Assembly: GCF_016428905.1 (NCBI RefSeq)
Contig: NZ_JAELTQ010000036.1
Location: forward strand, 1-36,349
DNA length: 36,349 nucleotides
Source: Dyella sp. ASV24
GTDB taxonomy: Bacteria > Pseudomonadota > Gammaproteobacteria > Xanthomonadales > Rhodanobacteraceae
Reading direction: 5' to 3'
The notes under the pieces were generated by a model, which was not told where the DNA came from, did not search any database, and saw nothing but the letters and a program-made list of their open reading frames with translations. A program made the position numbers and the translations under genes. Below, one piece after another: positions 1 through 7,726 of this stretch (the first letter of the stretch is position 1; every line of letters begins with the position of its first letter).

Positions 1-70
1 TGCTGCGGGCGTTGGCCTTACGGCCATTTTCTTTGGGTTACTTTTCTTTTGGGCCAGCAAAAGAAAAGTG
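1..70. repeat. Intergenic repeat element with AT-rich hairpin
   Basis: The stretch contains an 11-bp perfect inverted repeat, ACTTTTCTTTT (40-50) and AAAAGAAAAGT (59-69), around an 8-nt loop, inside a GC-rich flank. This sequence type recurs between genes in many Xanthomonadales genomes and is often mis-annotated as a short reading frame; that is recalled knowledge, not a search result. The element is probably cut by the window start. The short frames through it (for example 49-264) have no family resemblance and are not called as genes. Confidence 0.6.
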
Positions 71-207
71 ACTCGAGCGTCGGCAGACGATCGAAACGCC
101 CGCTGCGTAAGCGGCCAGGTCGCGATAAAGCAAGAGGCGACAGTCAAACACTGGCGAAACGGGATCTTGGTTTCCATTGGGACAACGGCACAGATGAAAC
201 CGAGAGG

Positions 208-262
208 CGAGCACCCACCCCTCACCCCAACCCTCTCCCCGAAGGGGAGAGGGAGCAGGACT
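208..262. repeat. Intergenic palindromic repeat (CCCTCTCCCC-GAA-GGGGAGAGGG)
   Basis: A perfect 10-bp inverted repeat, 231-240 and 244-253, with a 3-nt loop, sits in a pyrimidine-rich context. It is the well-known dispersed hairpin whose spurious translations read like PHPNPLPEGERE or LSPLRGEGWGEG in many proteobacteria. The rest of the gap up to 486 contains only C-rich sequence with direct CACCGCACC-like copies near 310-330, and I see no gene in it. Confidence 0.65.
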
Positions 263-486
263 GAGGCGCTCTGCAGACTCCCCTGGCACCACATCCTGCG
301 ATGCGTGCACCGCACCCACCGCACCCACGCATCAGCAAAGCGAATCCCCGGCAACACACCTGAAACGCGCCACCTGGAAGCTTCAACACCCCCATGCAGC
401 CAAGTGCAAAGCACAGAAAGAACCACCGCACACCAACCCCTCACGACCCATGCTAGCCTCCGCCATCCACCTCGCCGGCACCCACC

Positions 487-1155
487 ATGCTCACCGTCCA
501 CCACCTCAACAACTCCCGTTCCCAGCGCGTGCTCTGGCTGCTGGAAGAGCTGGAAGTCCCCTACGAGATTCGCAAGTACCAGCGTGATCCCAGCACCATG
601 CTGGCGCCGCCGGAGTTGCGTGCCATTCATCCGTTGGGCAAGTCGCCGGTGATTGAAGATGAGGGGCGCGTGGTGGCGGAGTCGGGGGCTATCGTGGAGT
701 ACCTCGTCGATCACTACGACACGGGACGTCTTGCGCCGCTGCCTGGGATGCCCGAGCGACTACGCTTCACCTACTGGTTGCATTACGCGGAAGGCTCCGC
801 GATGCCGCCGCTGTTGCTCAAGCTGGTGGCAGCGCGCATTGCGAGCGCTCCCATGCCGTTCTTCGCCAAACCTGTTGCGCGGAAGATCGCCGGCAAGTTG
901 CAAAGCACGTTTGTCGATCCGCAGCTCGCGTTGCATTTGCGCTATGTCGACACAGAACTTGCCGCCACTGGCTGGTTCGTTGGCACGGAGTTCAGCGCGG
1001 CGGACATCCAGATGAGCTTTCCCATGGAAGCCGCGATGGCACGCAGCGGCATCGCCGATAAGTTGCCGAACATCGCTGCGTTCGTAAAGCGCATTCAGCA
1101 GCGACCAGCCTACAAGCGCGCGCTTGAGCGCGGTGGCCCTTACACATTGGGTTGA
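487..1155 (+). CDS. Glutathione S-transferase family protein (GTT1-like)
   Basis: This 222-residue protein matches the usual GST size. The N-terminal thioredoxin-like half (about 1-78) shows the NNSRSQRVLWLLEEL start with candidate catalytic Ser10/Ser12, the cis-proline motif KSPVIEDE (Pro54), and the Glu65-Ser66 pair that normally holds the gamma-glutamyl group of glutathione. The helical C-terminal half runs from about 90 to 215. Members conjugate glutathione to electrophiles or reduce peroxides in the cytoplasm; the substrate cannot be read from sequence. The start is the first in-frame ATG after the repeats and has no strong ribosome-binding site. It stands alone, with large inverted repeats just downstream. 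Confidence 0.9.
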   Translation: MLTVHHLNNSRSQRVLWLLEELEVPYEIRKYQRDPSTMLAPPELRAIHPLGKSPVIEDEGRVVAESGAIVEYLVDHYDTGRLAPLPGMPERLRFTYWLHYAEGSAMPPLLLKLVAARIASAPMPFFAKPVARKIAGKLQSTFVDPQLALHLRYVDTELAATGWFVGTEFSAADIQMSFPMEAAMARSGIADKLPNIAAFVKRIQQRPAYKRALERGGPYTLG

Positions 1156-1169
1156 GTGATGCAGGACAG

Positions 1170-1282
1170 ATTGCGCAGAAGGTGCGCTCCTGTCCTCTGC
1201 CGGGGGTTTGCGTCTCTCCAGGGGTTAGCTGGACCCGTCGAGTCGCACGGCGTTGTCTACAGGAGCGCATCCTCTGCGCAAT
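1170..1282. repeat. Large imperfect inverted repeat (24-bp arms)
   Basis: Arm 1 (1170-1193) and arm 2 (1259-1282) are reverse complements with two mismatches over 24 bp. The arms contain TTGCGCAGA and GCGCTCCTGT blocks and flank a 65-nt interior. The repeat begins 14 bp after the GST stop codon, so it could act as a transcription terminator or RNA-stabilising structure, or be a mobile palindromic element. There is no T-tract. Confidence 0.6.
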
Positions 1283-1303
1283 AGCGCCGTTACGTTCGGC
1301 GCT

Positions 1304-1401
1304 GTGAAATCAGGAAGGTTTGCAACCGGTGCCGCAGGTACATAGTTGCTGCCCGCACACCCGACCTGCGGCTACCCGGCTGCAAGCCTTCCTGATCTCA
1401 C
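1304..1401. repeat. Second large imperfect inverted repeat (about 36-bp arms)
   Basis: The left arm (1304-1339) and right arm (1364-1401) pair over about 36 bp with a few mismatches and a 2-nt bulge. The outer GTGA/TCAC, the ATCAGGAAGG/CCTTCCTGAT block and the GCCGCAGGT/ACCTGCGGC block are exact or nearly so; the loop is 24 nt. It follows directly on the 1170-1282 repeat. Two such structures in tandem resemble a REP-type doublet or a small non-autonomous element. I cannot tell whether copies exist elsewhere in the genome. Confidence 0.6.
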
Positions 1402-1485
1402 GCGACTATCTATGACTATGGGTGCGCGCCGTGGTTCCCGAAGGAAGAACGTCGGGAGGCATGATCCGATGACAACGCGAATGTC

Positions 1486-1851
1486 TTACCAAAGAATGCG
1501 CCGGCTGTGATATGTCCGCGCGGGTGCAAACAAGCGTCGCTGGCTCAAGCACATCACAAGATAAAGCGACGAGAGCGCAAGGCCTCGCCATAGAGCGACA
1601 TCTTGATGCGGTCGAAGTATCAGTTCGACGATGGAAAGTGCGAACAGCAACGTCGATAGAATCATGCCGACGGCGCGCCACCTAATGTTTCGGTGTTGAT
1701 GCGTGAGTGTCTTCATACGGGCATTGTCGGCGTGCGCTTCGTAAAGAAGCGATATCGCTTCACGTAGGGCACCGTATAGAACACGTAAAGAAGCTACGGC
1801 CACGCCGATTTCCATGGCGGGGCGCAGGTATGTCGGGCTGCGATCGGGCAT
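1486..1851 (-). CDS. Hypothetical small membrane protein (doubtful)
   Basis: This 121-codon frame encodes an N-terminal helical part, then two hydrophobic segments (about residues 60-80 and 88-104) separated by a short charged loop containing RPHQD, and a basic C-terminus. I do not recognise a family. Starts at 1851, 1815 (Met13) or 1716 (Met46) are possible and none has a convincing ribosome-binding site. Local base composition is noticeably less GC-rich than neighbouring genes, which would fit acquired DNA or non-coding sequence. The two-helix pattern is the only support. Confidence 0.4.
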   Translation of the reverse strand: MPDRSPTYLRPAMEIGVAVASLRVLYGALREAISLLYEAHADNARMKTLTHQHRNIRWRAVGMILSTLLFALSIVELILRPHQDVALWRGLALSSLYLVMCLSQRRLFAPARTYHSRRILW

Positions 1852-2051
1852 CCAATTGCTGTTGCGACAGCGACTGGCGTATCAGGAAAACTTCAAGTTC
1901 ATGAAGGGTTTCCATCAGAAATGGATTTTTTGTTGAACGTTGCGTGAAGCGACAAGTTCACGCAAGCAAGCGAAAGGTTATCGCAGCTCTCGGGGAGTAA
2001 CACCAACGGATGCGTTCGATCCGTTGTTTCCGTTGAGCTGCAGAGAGCCTC

Positions 2052-2777
2052 ATGAAGATCCCCATCCTCATGTATCACAACATCGCGGAGGTGCCTGAGG
2101 GCATTAACGTGTATCGCAGCCTGTATGTGTCGCCGGCTGCTTTCGCTCGACAGATGGCGTTGCTGCGTATGCTCGGCTATCGCGGTGTATCCATGTCCGA
2201 TGCCATGGTCTATCTGCAGGGCGGCAAGGAAGGGAAGATCGTCGTCATCACGCTCGACGATGGCTATGTCGACAACCTCGAATGGGCGATGGAGACCTTG
2301 CGTCGCTACGGCTTCACGGCGACTTGCTATGCGGTCAGTGGATATCTCGGCCAGTACAACGCTTGGGATGATGAAAAGCTCGGCGTGCGCAAGCCGCTGA
2401 TGTCTGCAGAAGAGCTTCGCGCCTGGCACGCTGGTGGTATGGAAGTCGGCGCGCACTCGCGCACGCACGTACGGCTCAGCCAGTGCAGCGATCAGCAACA
2501 GCGCGAAGAGATCCATGGCTGTAAAGCTGAGCTGGAGGATCGCCTCGGTATTGGCGTCACGCAGTTCTGCTATCCGTATGGCGACTACGACGAGCGCGCC
2601 GTCCACGCAACGCGCGAAGCCGGCTATGCCGCTGCAACTACGACCGATCGCGGACGGGCGACGGTCGGCTCATCCACAGACCTATGGCGTCTGCCGCGCA
2701 TCCAGGTCGCACGTCGTCATCTGTTGCCGCAGGTGGCGGCAAAGGTGCTCACCCGTTACGAGGACAAGCGCGCATGA
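2052..2777 (+). CDS. Polysaccharide deacetylase family protein (NodB domain)
   Basis: This is a 241-residue carbohydrate esterase 4-type protein. Visible motifs are the opening LMYHNI, the metal/base motif TLDDGY (Asp69, Asp70), the His-pair motif HSRTH (His135, His139) and the YPYG motif near 174-177. These are the residues that bind the metal and catalyse N-deacetylation of amino sugars in this family. No signal peptide is visible, which suggests a cytoplasmic or membrane-peripheral role on a lipid-linked or nucleotide-linked glycan. The stop overlaps the start of the next gene (ATGA at 2774-2777), so the two are translationally coupled and probably act on the same surface polysaccharide. 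The exact substrate is unknown. Confidence 0.88.
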   Translation: MKIPILMYHNIAEVPEGINVYRSLYVSPAAFARQMALLRMLGYRGVSMSDAMVYLQGGKEGKIVVITLDDGYVDNLEWAMETLRRYGFTATCYAVSGYLGQYNAWDDEKLGVRKPLMSAEELRAWHAGGMEVGAHSRTHVRLSQCSDQQQREEIHGCKAELEDRLGIGVTQFCYPYGDYDERAVHATREAGYAAATTTDRGRATVGSSTDLWRLPRIQVARRHLLPQVAAKVLTRYEDKRA

Positions 2778-3886
2778 AGCTGCTCTTCGTTGGCACCAAT
2801 CCCGAGAACACCGGTGCGGCCACGCATTTCGTGGCGCTTGCCCGCGCCTTGTCGCAGGCAGGGCATCCGGTGGAAAGCATTGTTTCCCGCCAAGGTTTGA
2901 TCGGCGATGGCATGGCGGCATCGCGTGTGCCAGTGTTTCCCGGCAAGTTCCGCAACGTGTTTGATCTGCGTGGCTACACCGCGGTGCTGCGGCGCATTGA
3001 ACGGTTCGCACCGGACTGGCTGGTGGGCAACTTCGGCAAGGAGTACTGGCCATTGATTGCGTGCGGCCGCTTGACGGGCACGCCGGTGGCCTTGTTCCGC
3101 CACCGCAATCCGCGCATGAGCCGGTTGTCGGAATACGGCATACCACGACTGGCGCAACGCTTCATCGCGGTATCCGAGTTTGCGCGGGATGCCTACCTGG
3201 ACCGGGGCGTGCCGCCTGACCGTGTGCACATCTCCTACAACCCGGTGGACATCCACGAGTTCCGGCCAGACCTGACACGGCGCATGCAAGTGCGTCGCCA
3301 ATTCGGTATGCCTGAGGACGCCATTGTCATGGGCTATGCGGGTCGCATGCACGGTGGCAAGGGTGTCACCCAGTTGATGCAGGCGGCGAACGAAGCCATG
3401 GCTGAGGAGCCTCGCTTGCATATGCTCTGGGTGGGCAACGGACCCGAAGAACACGCCGTGCACGCGATGGCGGCGCAGGGTGGCGCAGCGGGGCGCCATC
3501 ATTTCACTGGTTGGGTGAACGACACCTCGCGCTACTACTGCGCGTTCTCGTTCCTGGCGTTTCCGTCGGTGGAGCTGGAAACGTTCGGCCGTGTGGCTAT
3601 CGAAGCGCAGGCGTGCGGTGTGCCTGTGCTGGGTAGTCGTATCGGCGGCGTACCGGAAACCATGGAAGACGGTATGACAGGGTGTCTGCTCGAACCGGGC
3701 AATATCGCCGAGTGGCGCAGTGCCATTCTCGCCATGTGCAGCCCTGGCGTGTTCCGGCGCATGGGCATCGCGGCGCGCGTCCATGTGATGGAGCATTTCA
3801 GCAACGCGGCCGTGGCACGCGATTTCGAACGATTGCTGCGTTTCGGTAGCGAGCCGGTGCATCACCTGCATCACGCCATCACTTGA
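2774..3886 (+). CDS. Glycosyltransferase family 4 protein
   Basis: This 370-residue protein has the GT-B layout. The N-terminal acceptor domain begins MKLLFVGTNPENTGAATHF with a glycine-rich loop. A linker follows, then a C-terminal Rossmann domain with the GYAGRMHGGKG segment and the E-x7-E nucleotide-sugar motif in ETFGRVAIEAQACGVPV. It transfers an activated sugar, with retention of configuration, in LPS, capsule or exopolysaccharide synthesis; donor and acceptor cannot be deduced. The frame stays open upstream to 2684, but the ATG at 2774 is chosen because it gives the canonical N-terminus and a 4-bp ATGA overlap with the deacetylase gene. Confidence 0.88.
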   Translation: MKLLFVGTNPENTGAATHFVALARALSQAGHPVESIVSRQGLIGDGMAASRVPVFPGKFRNVFDLRGYTAVLRRIERFAPDWLVGNFGKEYWPLIACGRLTGTPVALFRHRNPRMSRLSEYGIPRLAQRFIAVSEFARDAYLDRGVPPDRVHISYNPVDIHEFRPDLTRRMQVRRQFGMPEDAIVMGYAGRMHGGKGVTQLMQAANEAMAEEPRLHMLWVGNGPEEHAVHAMAAQGGAAGRHHFTGWVNDTSRYYCAFSFLAFPSVELETFGRVAIEAQACGVPVLGSRIGGVPETMEDGMTGCLLEPGNIAEWRSAILAMCSPGVFRRMGIAARVHVMEHFSNAAVARDFERLLRFGSEPVHHLHHAIT

Positions 3887-3938
3887 ACGACCCGCGGCGT
3901 CATTGTCACGCCTTCACAAAGTCGCGACGCGAAGGCAC

Positions 3939-3973
3939 TTGACTATCGATTAACCAAGTGGTTAATTGAAGGC
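3939..3973 (+). promoter_or_regulatory. Promoter with palindromic ArsR operator
   Basis: ATTAACCAAGTGGTTAAT (3949-3966) is a perfect 8-bp inverted repeat with a 2-bp spacer. It covers the spacer and -10 region of a promoter read as TTGACT (3939-3944) and TTAATT (3962-3967), spaced 17 bp apart. It lies 7 bp before the ArsR start codon, an arrangement typical of autorepression. Similar TTAACCA-type palindromes precede many ArsR/SRPBCC gene pairs (recalled). Confidence 0.7.
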
Positions 3974-4357
3974 ATGGCAAATACAGACGACCCGCTGTCC
4001 ATCACCTTCGCCGCGCTGGCGGACCCCACGCGCCGCGCCATTCTGACTCGCCTGGCCAGGGGCGAAGCGACCGTGGGTGAGCTGGGCGAGCCGTTCGAGA
4101 TGTCCGCGCCGGCCATCTCCAAGCACCTGCGGGTGCTGGAAAGCGCGGGACTGATCGCGCGCGAGGTGGATGCTCGCTGGCGTATTTGCCGTCTACGCGC
4201 CGAACCCATGCACGATGCGCACGATTGGCTGGAGGCGTATCGCCGTCATTGGGAAGGCAATCTGGATCGACTGGTCGAGTTTGTCGAACGAACCCACCGC
4301 GCCGAGGCAAAGAAACCTGCGAGCGGCGCGCCACGTGCACCGAGGAAAAAGCCATGA
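3974..4357 (+). CDS. ArsR-family winged-helix repressor
   Basis: This 127-residue protein has the ArsR/SmtB-type winged helix: ALADPTRRAILTRLA, then the helix-turn-helix around VGELGEPFEMSAPAISKHLRVLESAGLI (residues about 35-62), then a wing with REVDARWRICRLR. No metal-binding cysteine motif is present, so it belongs to the SdpR-like non-metal group that controls SRPBCC (AHSA1) genes. The C-terminus is a Lys/Pro/Ala-rich tail. Its stop overlaps the next start (ATGA, 4354-4357), so it is translationally coupled to the fusion protein downstream. It probably represses the two-gene operon through the palindrome at 3949-3966. The signal sensed is unknown. Confidence 0.9.
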   Translation: MANTDDPLSITFAALADPTRRAILTRLARGEATVGELGEPFEMSAPAISKHLRVLESAGLIAREVDARWRICRLRAEPMHDAHDWLEAYRRHWEGNLDRLVEFVERTHRAEAKKPASGAPRAPRKKP

Positions 4358-5490
4358 CCACCCAAGCTGCAACGTTCGAACTGGAAATGACCCGCTTCAT
4401 CCGCGCACCGCGTGACAAGGTGTTTGAAGCTTTTACCGATGAGGCCGCCATGGCCGCCTGGCACTGCCCGCGCGGCTTGAGCGTGGGCGAGGTGAGTGCC
4501 GACGCTCGGGTGGGAGGTCGCTATCGCATCACCATGGTGACCAAGGATGGCGTGGTGCATGGTTCGGGCGGCGTGTATCAGGTGATCGAGCGCCCGTCGT
4601 TCCTTGCCTATACCTGGGCGTGGGATGGCGAAGGCGAGGTGGCTTCACGCACCACGCTCATCGAAGTCACCCTGACTGAAAAAGATGGCGGCACGCAGCT
4701 CCATATGCGCCACACCGGCTTCCCCGATGCGGCCGTGCGCGACGATCACCATCAGGGCTGGACGTCTGTGTTCAATCGACTGGTCGATTATCTGGACCCG
4801 GAAGGCACGGCGGGCAACGTGGTCGTGGTGGGCAGCCCCATCAGCCCCTATATACGCGCGGTACGCATTGCGCTGGCGGAGAAGGGCGTGGCGTACACGC
4901 TCAAGCCGGTGGCACCTCATAAGCCCGAGGTCGATGCCATCCATCCGTTTGGCCGCATTCCTGCGCTGTACGACGGCCCGCTGGAGTTCTACGAAACGCG
5001 AGCCATCCTGCGCTATATCGACGAAGCCTTCGAAGGGCCGGCCCTGTTTCCGGCGGGTGGTGTCAGCTCGCGTGCGCGGGCAGAGCAGTGGTACAGCGTG
5101 CTGAACGACTACGGTTACGACGCCATCGTCAAGCGCGGCGTGCTGCAGTACATGTTCCCATCGGGCGAAGGCGGACAGCCGAATCGCGCGATCATCGATG
5201 CTGCCGTGCCGGATATCGATCGCCTGCTGGCGACGCTCGATGAGGGTTATGGTCCGCGCGACTATCTGGTGGGCAATGCACCGTGCATCGCGGATTACCT
5301 CGCCGCGCCGTTGCTATATACGCTGTCCAAGATGCCGGAAGGCCCGGCTCTGCTCGCCAAGTATCCCAACGTGCAGCGCGCGCTGGCGGCGATGGAGGCA
5401 AGGCCGAGCTTCCAGTTGGCCCAGCCGGATTTCGAAGGCAAGGGCGAGGCGTCTAACGTTACGCCGCTGCGTAAGGCGAGTGCGGCCTGA
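4354..5490 (+). CDS. SRPBCC (AHSA1-like)-glutathione transferase fusion protein
   Basis: One frame of 378 residues joins two proteins usually encoded separately. Residues about 8-148 form an AHSA1-type SRPBCC ligand-binding fold (ELEMTRFIRAPRDKVFEAFTD, then GGRYRITMVTKDG, ending GWTSVFNRLVDYL). Residues about 155-230 are a GST thioredoxin-like domain (VVVVGSPISPYIRAVRIALAEKG, FGRIPALYDG with the cis-Pro, ETRAILRYID), and about 235-350 its helical domain. The ATG at 4354 overlaps the ArsR stop and replaces a longer open frame from 4186. The domain order suggests that a small hydrophobic or toxic ligand is captured and then conjugated; that is inference. No frameshift or linker stop is visible, so the fusion appears real. 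Confidence 0.88.
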   Translation: MTTQAATFELEMTRFIRAPRDKVFEAFTDEAAMAAWHCPRGLSVGEVSADARVGGRYRITMVTKDGVVHGSGGVYQVIERPSFLAYTWAWDGEGEVASRTTLIEVTLTEKDGGTQLHMRHTGFPDAAVRDDHHQGWTSVFNRLVDYLDPEGTAGNVVVVGSPISPYIRAVRIALAEKGVAYTLKPVAPHKPEVDAIHPFGRIPALYDGPLEFYETRAILRYIDEAFEGPALFPAGGVSSRARAEQWYSVLNDYGYDAIVKRGVLQYMFPSGEGGQPNRAIIDAAVPDIDRLLATLDEGYGPRDYLVGNAPCIADYLAAPLLYTLSKMPEGPALLAKYPNVQRALAAMEARPSFQLAQPDFEGKGEASNVTPLRKASAA

Positions 5491-5500
5491 CGTGGATATC

Positions 5501-5540
5501 GAACGGGCAACGCATGCCGTGGCGTTGCCCGTTCCTTTAC
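5501..5540. terminator. Terminator hairpin between convergent genes
   Basis: GAACGGGCAACG (5501-5512) and CGTTGCCCGTTC (5523-5534) form a perfect 12-bp stem with a 10-nt loop, 11 bp after the stop of the fusion gene and before the end of the converging Hsp70-like gene. A short T-rich run follows on the plus strand. It may terminate transcription from both sides. Confidence 0.75.
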
Positions 5541-5575
5541 GCATTCAGTCGTTGCCCGCAGCCGACTGAAACGCC

Positions 5576-6955
5576 TTATCGCGCAACTTCACTCGCTGCC
5601 ACTGCCAAACCCGACACCACGCCCAGCGACGGGTCACCGTGCACCAATGGAATTTCGGGGAAGCAGGCTTGCACGCGGGCTTTCACTTGCGGGGAGCGCG
5701 AGGTGCCGCCGGTGAGGAATACGCTGGCGGGCAGGGCAGTGAGGTCATCGCGTACGGTGCTGAGTGTGCGTTCCAGCAGGGTGAGGAACGGTTCGATGGC
5801 CGAATCGAGGTCCTCGCGCGTGGCATCCACGCCAAGGCCGGGTTCGATGAAGTCCAGCGGTGCGCGATGTTCCGTTGCACCACTCAGCATGATCTTGGTG
5901 CGCTCGGCGGCCTGGTTGAGGCGTGTGGTGGCGCCCAGTTCCTGTAGCGCGCGCAGACGTGGGCCGTAGGGCGCGGCGACCAGGCGGTAGTTCTGTTTGC
6001 GGAATTCGCGCTGCTTGGGCAGGTTGTATACGCTGGCCGCTTCCACGAACTGATGCTGCGGCACGCGCACGATGTCCTTGCCCATCAGCGGCATGAAGCT
6101 GTGCAGGCTCACGCCCACGTCCAGGTCGGTACCACCCTTGGGTAGGCCCCAGTTGCGCGCGACCAGCGGCATGGCGTTGCCACCCAGTTCGGCGTGCGTG
6201 ACGTCGGTGGTGCCGCCGCCGATATCCACGATCAGGGCGTGCTGCCGTTCGTCGAGGCTCTTGTGGTAATGCATCGCCGCCGCGGCGGGTTCCTCAAGGA
6301 AGCTCACTTCGTCGAAGCCCGCGGTGGTTGCCGCCTCGCGCAGGATCTCGATGGCCTGTTCCGAGCCGGCCGCACCCATGGAGCTGCGAAATTCCACCGG
6401 CCGGCCGATCACCGCGCCGCGCACCGGCTCGCCAAACTGGCGGCTGGCCGTGAGTCGAATGTGTTCCAGGATGTGCGTGGCGATATGCACGATTACCTTG
6501 CGCACCTGCGGGTCCAGCCGAAAACCGAACATCGATTTGGGCGATTCGATCAGGTTGCCGCCACCGCTCTCCAGATAGCCTTCCACGGCTTCTTCGCCGA
6601 ACAGTGCGTGCTGGAAGCTGGCGACGGTAGTGGTGGCCGCGCGCGCCTGTTCCTCCATCCACTGCCGGCGCACCACGCGCAGGGCGTCGCGGCGCAGCTC
6701 TTCATCTGTGCGCGTCACCGCCAAGCCGGCTGCTTGTTGTCGGCGCAACTCGGTGCGGGCGGAGCGGATATGGGTTTCCAACTGCGCTTCCAGTTCAGGC
6801 GTCAGTTCGAAGTCGCTGGGGTCGGGTACCAACTCGGGGAAGTACACGGCCGTGCGGAACTGCTCCGCCTCGCCAAAACGGACCAGGGTGAGTTCGCCGT
6901 CGATGATGGCGGCCGCTGCGGAATAGCTGGTGCCGAAGTCGATGCCGATGTACAT
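5576..6955 (-). CDS. Hsp70-family ATPase, YegD-like
   Basis: This 459-residue protein has an actin/Hsp70 nucleotide-binding fold without the substrate-binding half of DnaK. Motifs in order: IGIDFGTSYSAAA (phosphate-1) at the N-terminus, LIESPKSMFGF, AVIGRPVEF, EEPAAAAMHY (connect region), VDIGGGTTD (phosphate-2) and LTGGTSRSPQV (adenosine). Length and motif order match E. coli YegD, a chaperone-like protein of unclear role. The ATG at 6955 aligns with the family N-terminus; an in-frame GTG 12 bp upstream is also possible, and neither has a clear ribosome-binding site. It is a single gene converging with the SRPBCC-GST operon. Confidence 0.87.
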   Translation of the reverse strand: MYIGIDFGTSYSAAAAIIDGELTLVRFGEAEQFRTAVYFPELVPDPSDFELTPELEAQLETHIRSARTELRRQQAAGLAVTRTDEELRRDALRVVRRQWMEEQARAATTTVASFQHALFGEEAVEGYLESGGGNLIESPKSMFGFRLDPQVRKVIVHIATHILEHIRLTASRQFGEPVRGAVIGRPVEFRSSMGAAGSEQAIEILREAATTAGFDEVSFLEEPAAAAMHYHKSLDERQHALIVDIGGGTTDVTHAELGGNAMPLVARNWGLPKGGTDLDVGVSLHSFMPLMGKDIVRVPQHQFVEAASVYNLPKQREFRKQNYRLVAAPYGPRLRALQELGATTRLNQAAERTKIMLSGATEHRAPLDFIEPGLGVDATREDLDSAIEPFLTLLERTLSTVRDDLTALPASVFLTGGTSRSPQVKARVQACFPEIPLVHGDPSLGVVSGLAVAASEVAR

Positions 6956-6967
6956 AAAAAAGGCCAC

Positions 6968-7393
6968 GCGCGGAGGGGCAATCGACCATTATCTCAGGTC
7001 TGACGCCGCCATGCCTGGTGCGTTGGGCGAGCCGCTTCGAGTGGTTCAGGGGCATCCAGACAGGTCTGCGGCGTGCTTAGGGCCACCAAGGGCGACGCGC
7101 GGCCCGGGCGCAGGGCAGGGCGGCAACCTCGAGCTGGTTTGAAAGCGCGGTCACCGCGTGGTCGCGGGGCGGGGCCTTTCGGTTCATGCCGATGGTGCAG
7201 TTTGTCGAATGGACCTCTGTCCGTGGGGTGTCTCATACATCGGTGCGAACGATGGGCTTTGCGATTGTCGCCCGTCATCTATACGTAGCCTTGCCGGAGT
7301 ATCTGTGCGCTCTAAAGATCCGCATCGGTAACGTTCTTTTCGCGATGCGGGCTTCAACGGTGGAACGAGATCTTGTTCTCGCGCTGACATCCT
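6968..7393. other. Gene-poor gap
   Basis: About 425 bp separate the Hsp70-like gene from the next plus-strand frame. Several short frames cross it on both strands (for example 7186-7428 plus and 6994-7278 minus), but they are Arg/His/Pro-rich, have no family resemblance and no ribosome-binding site, and look like chance frames in GC-rich DNA. It presumably holds the promoters of the flanking divergent genes; I cannot place them with confidence. Confidence 0.5.
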
Positions 7394-7408
7394 ATGGAGG
7401 CGACCGAT

Positions 7409-7678
7409 ATGCCGCGTTCCGACGATGAAAAGATCCGCTCGGGTTTGAACTGGTTGATGGCCGCGCTTGTGATGGCTGCTCCGCTGGCGTGGGTCGGTTC
7501 CCATTCGCTTGAGGAGCCCCTGTACGTTGCACACGCCTCGGCGGCCGTCGGTCCATCGGCGAGCTACTTTCCCGAAGATGCCGGGCTTGCCGCACGCGTG
7601 CGGAGCAACAAGGGCACTCACCACGTCGACGCCATCGGGGCACACGCTGGCGCTGATGCTGTAGCGTCGAGCCGCTGA
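7409..7678 (+). CDS. Small secreted or membrane-anchored hypothetical protein
   Basis: This 89-residue frame has a strong ribosome-binding site, GGAGG at 7396-7400, 8 nt before ATG 7409, which decides this start over the ATG at 7394. Residues about 16-35 (LNWLMAALVMAAPLAWVG) form one hydrophobic segment, either an uncleaved anchor or a signal peptide. The remaining 50 residues are Ala/His-rich and low in complexity. No known family is recognised. Support is limited to the ribosome-binding site, the hydrophobic segment and a plausible codon pattern. Confidence 0.5.
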   Translation: MPRSDDEKIRSGLNWLMAALVMAAPLAWVGSHSLEEPLYVAHASAAVGPSASYFPEDAGLAARVRSNKGTHHVDAIGAHAGADAVASSR

Positions 7679-7726
7679 CGGTCGGCGGTTCACCGCGGGG
7701 ATGCGGTGCGCGCCCAGCCGAGCAGG

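Noticed and set aside
2684-2773. Longer N-terminus for the glycosyltransferase
   Set aside because: It would overlap the deacetylase by 94 bp and add an unrelated leader; the ATG at 2774 gives the family start and an ATGA junction.
4186-4353. Longer N-terminus for the SRPBCC-GST protein
   Set aside because: The extension lies inside the ArsR gene in another frame and is Arg/Cys-rich. The ATG at 4354 is coupled to the ArsR stop.
6194-7003. 269-codon plus-strand frame opposite the Hsp70-like gene
   Set aside because: It is antisense to clear Hsp70 motifs and rich in Arg/His/Gly.
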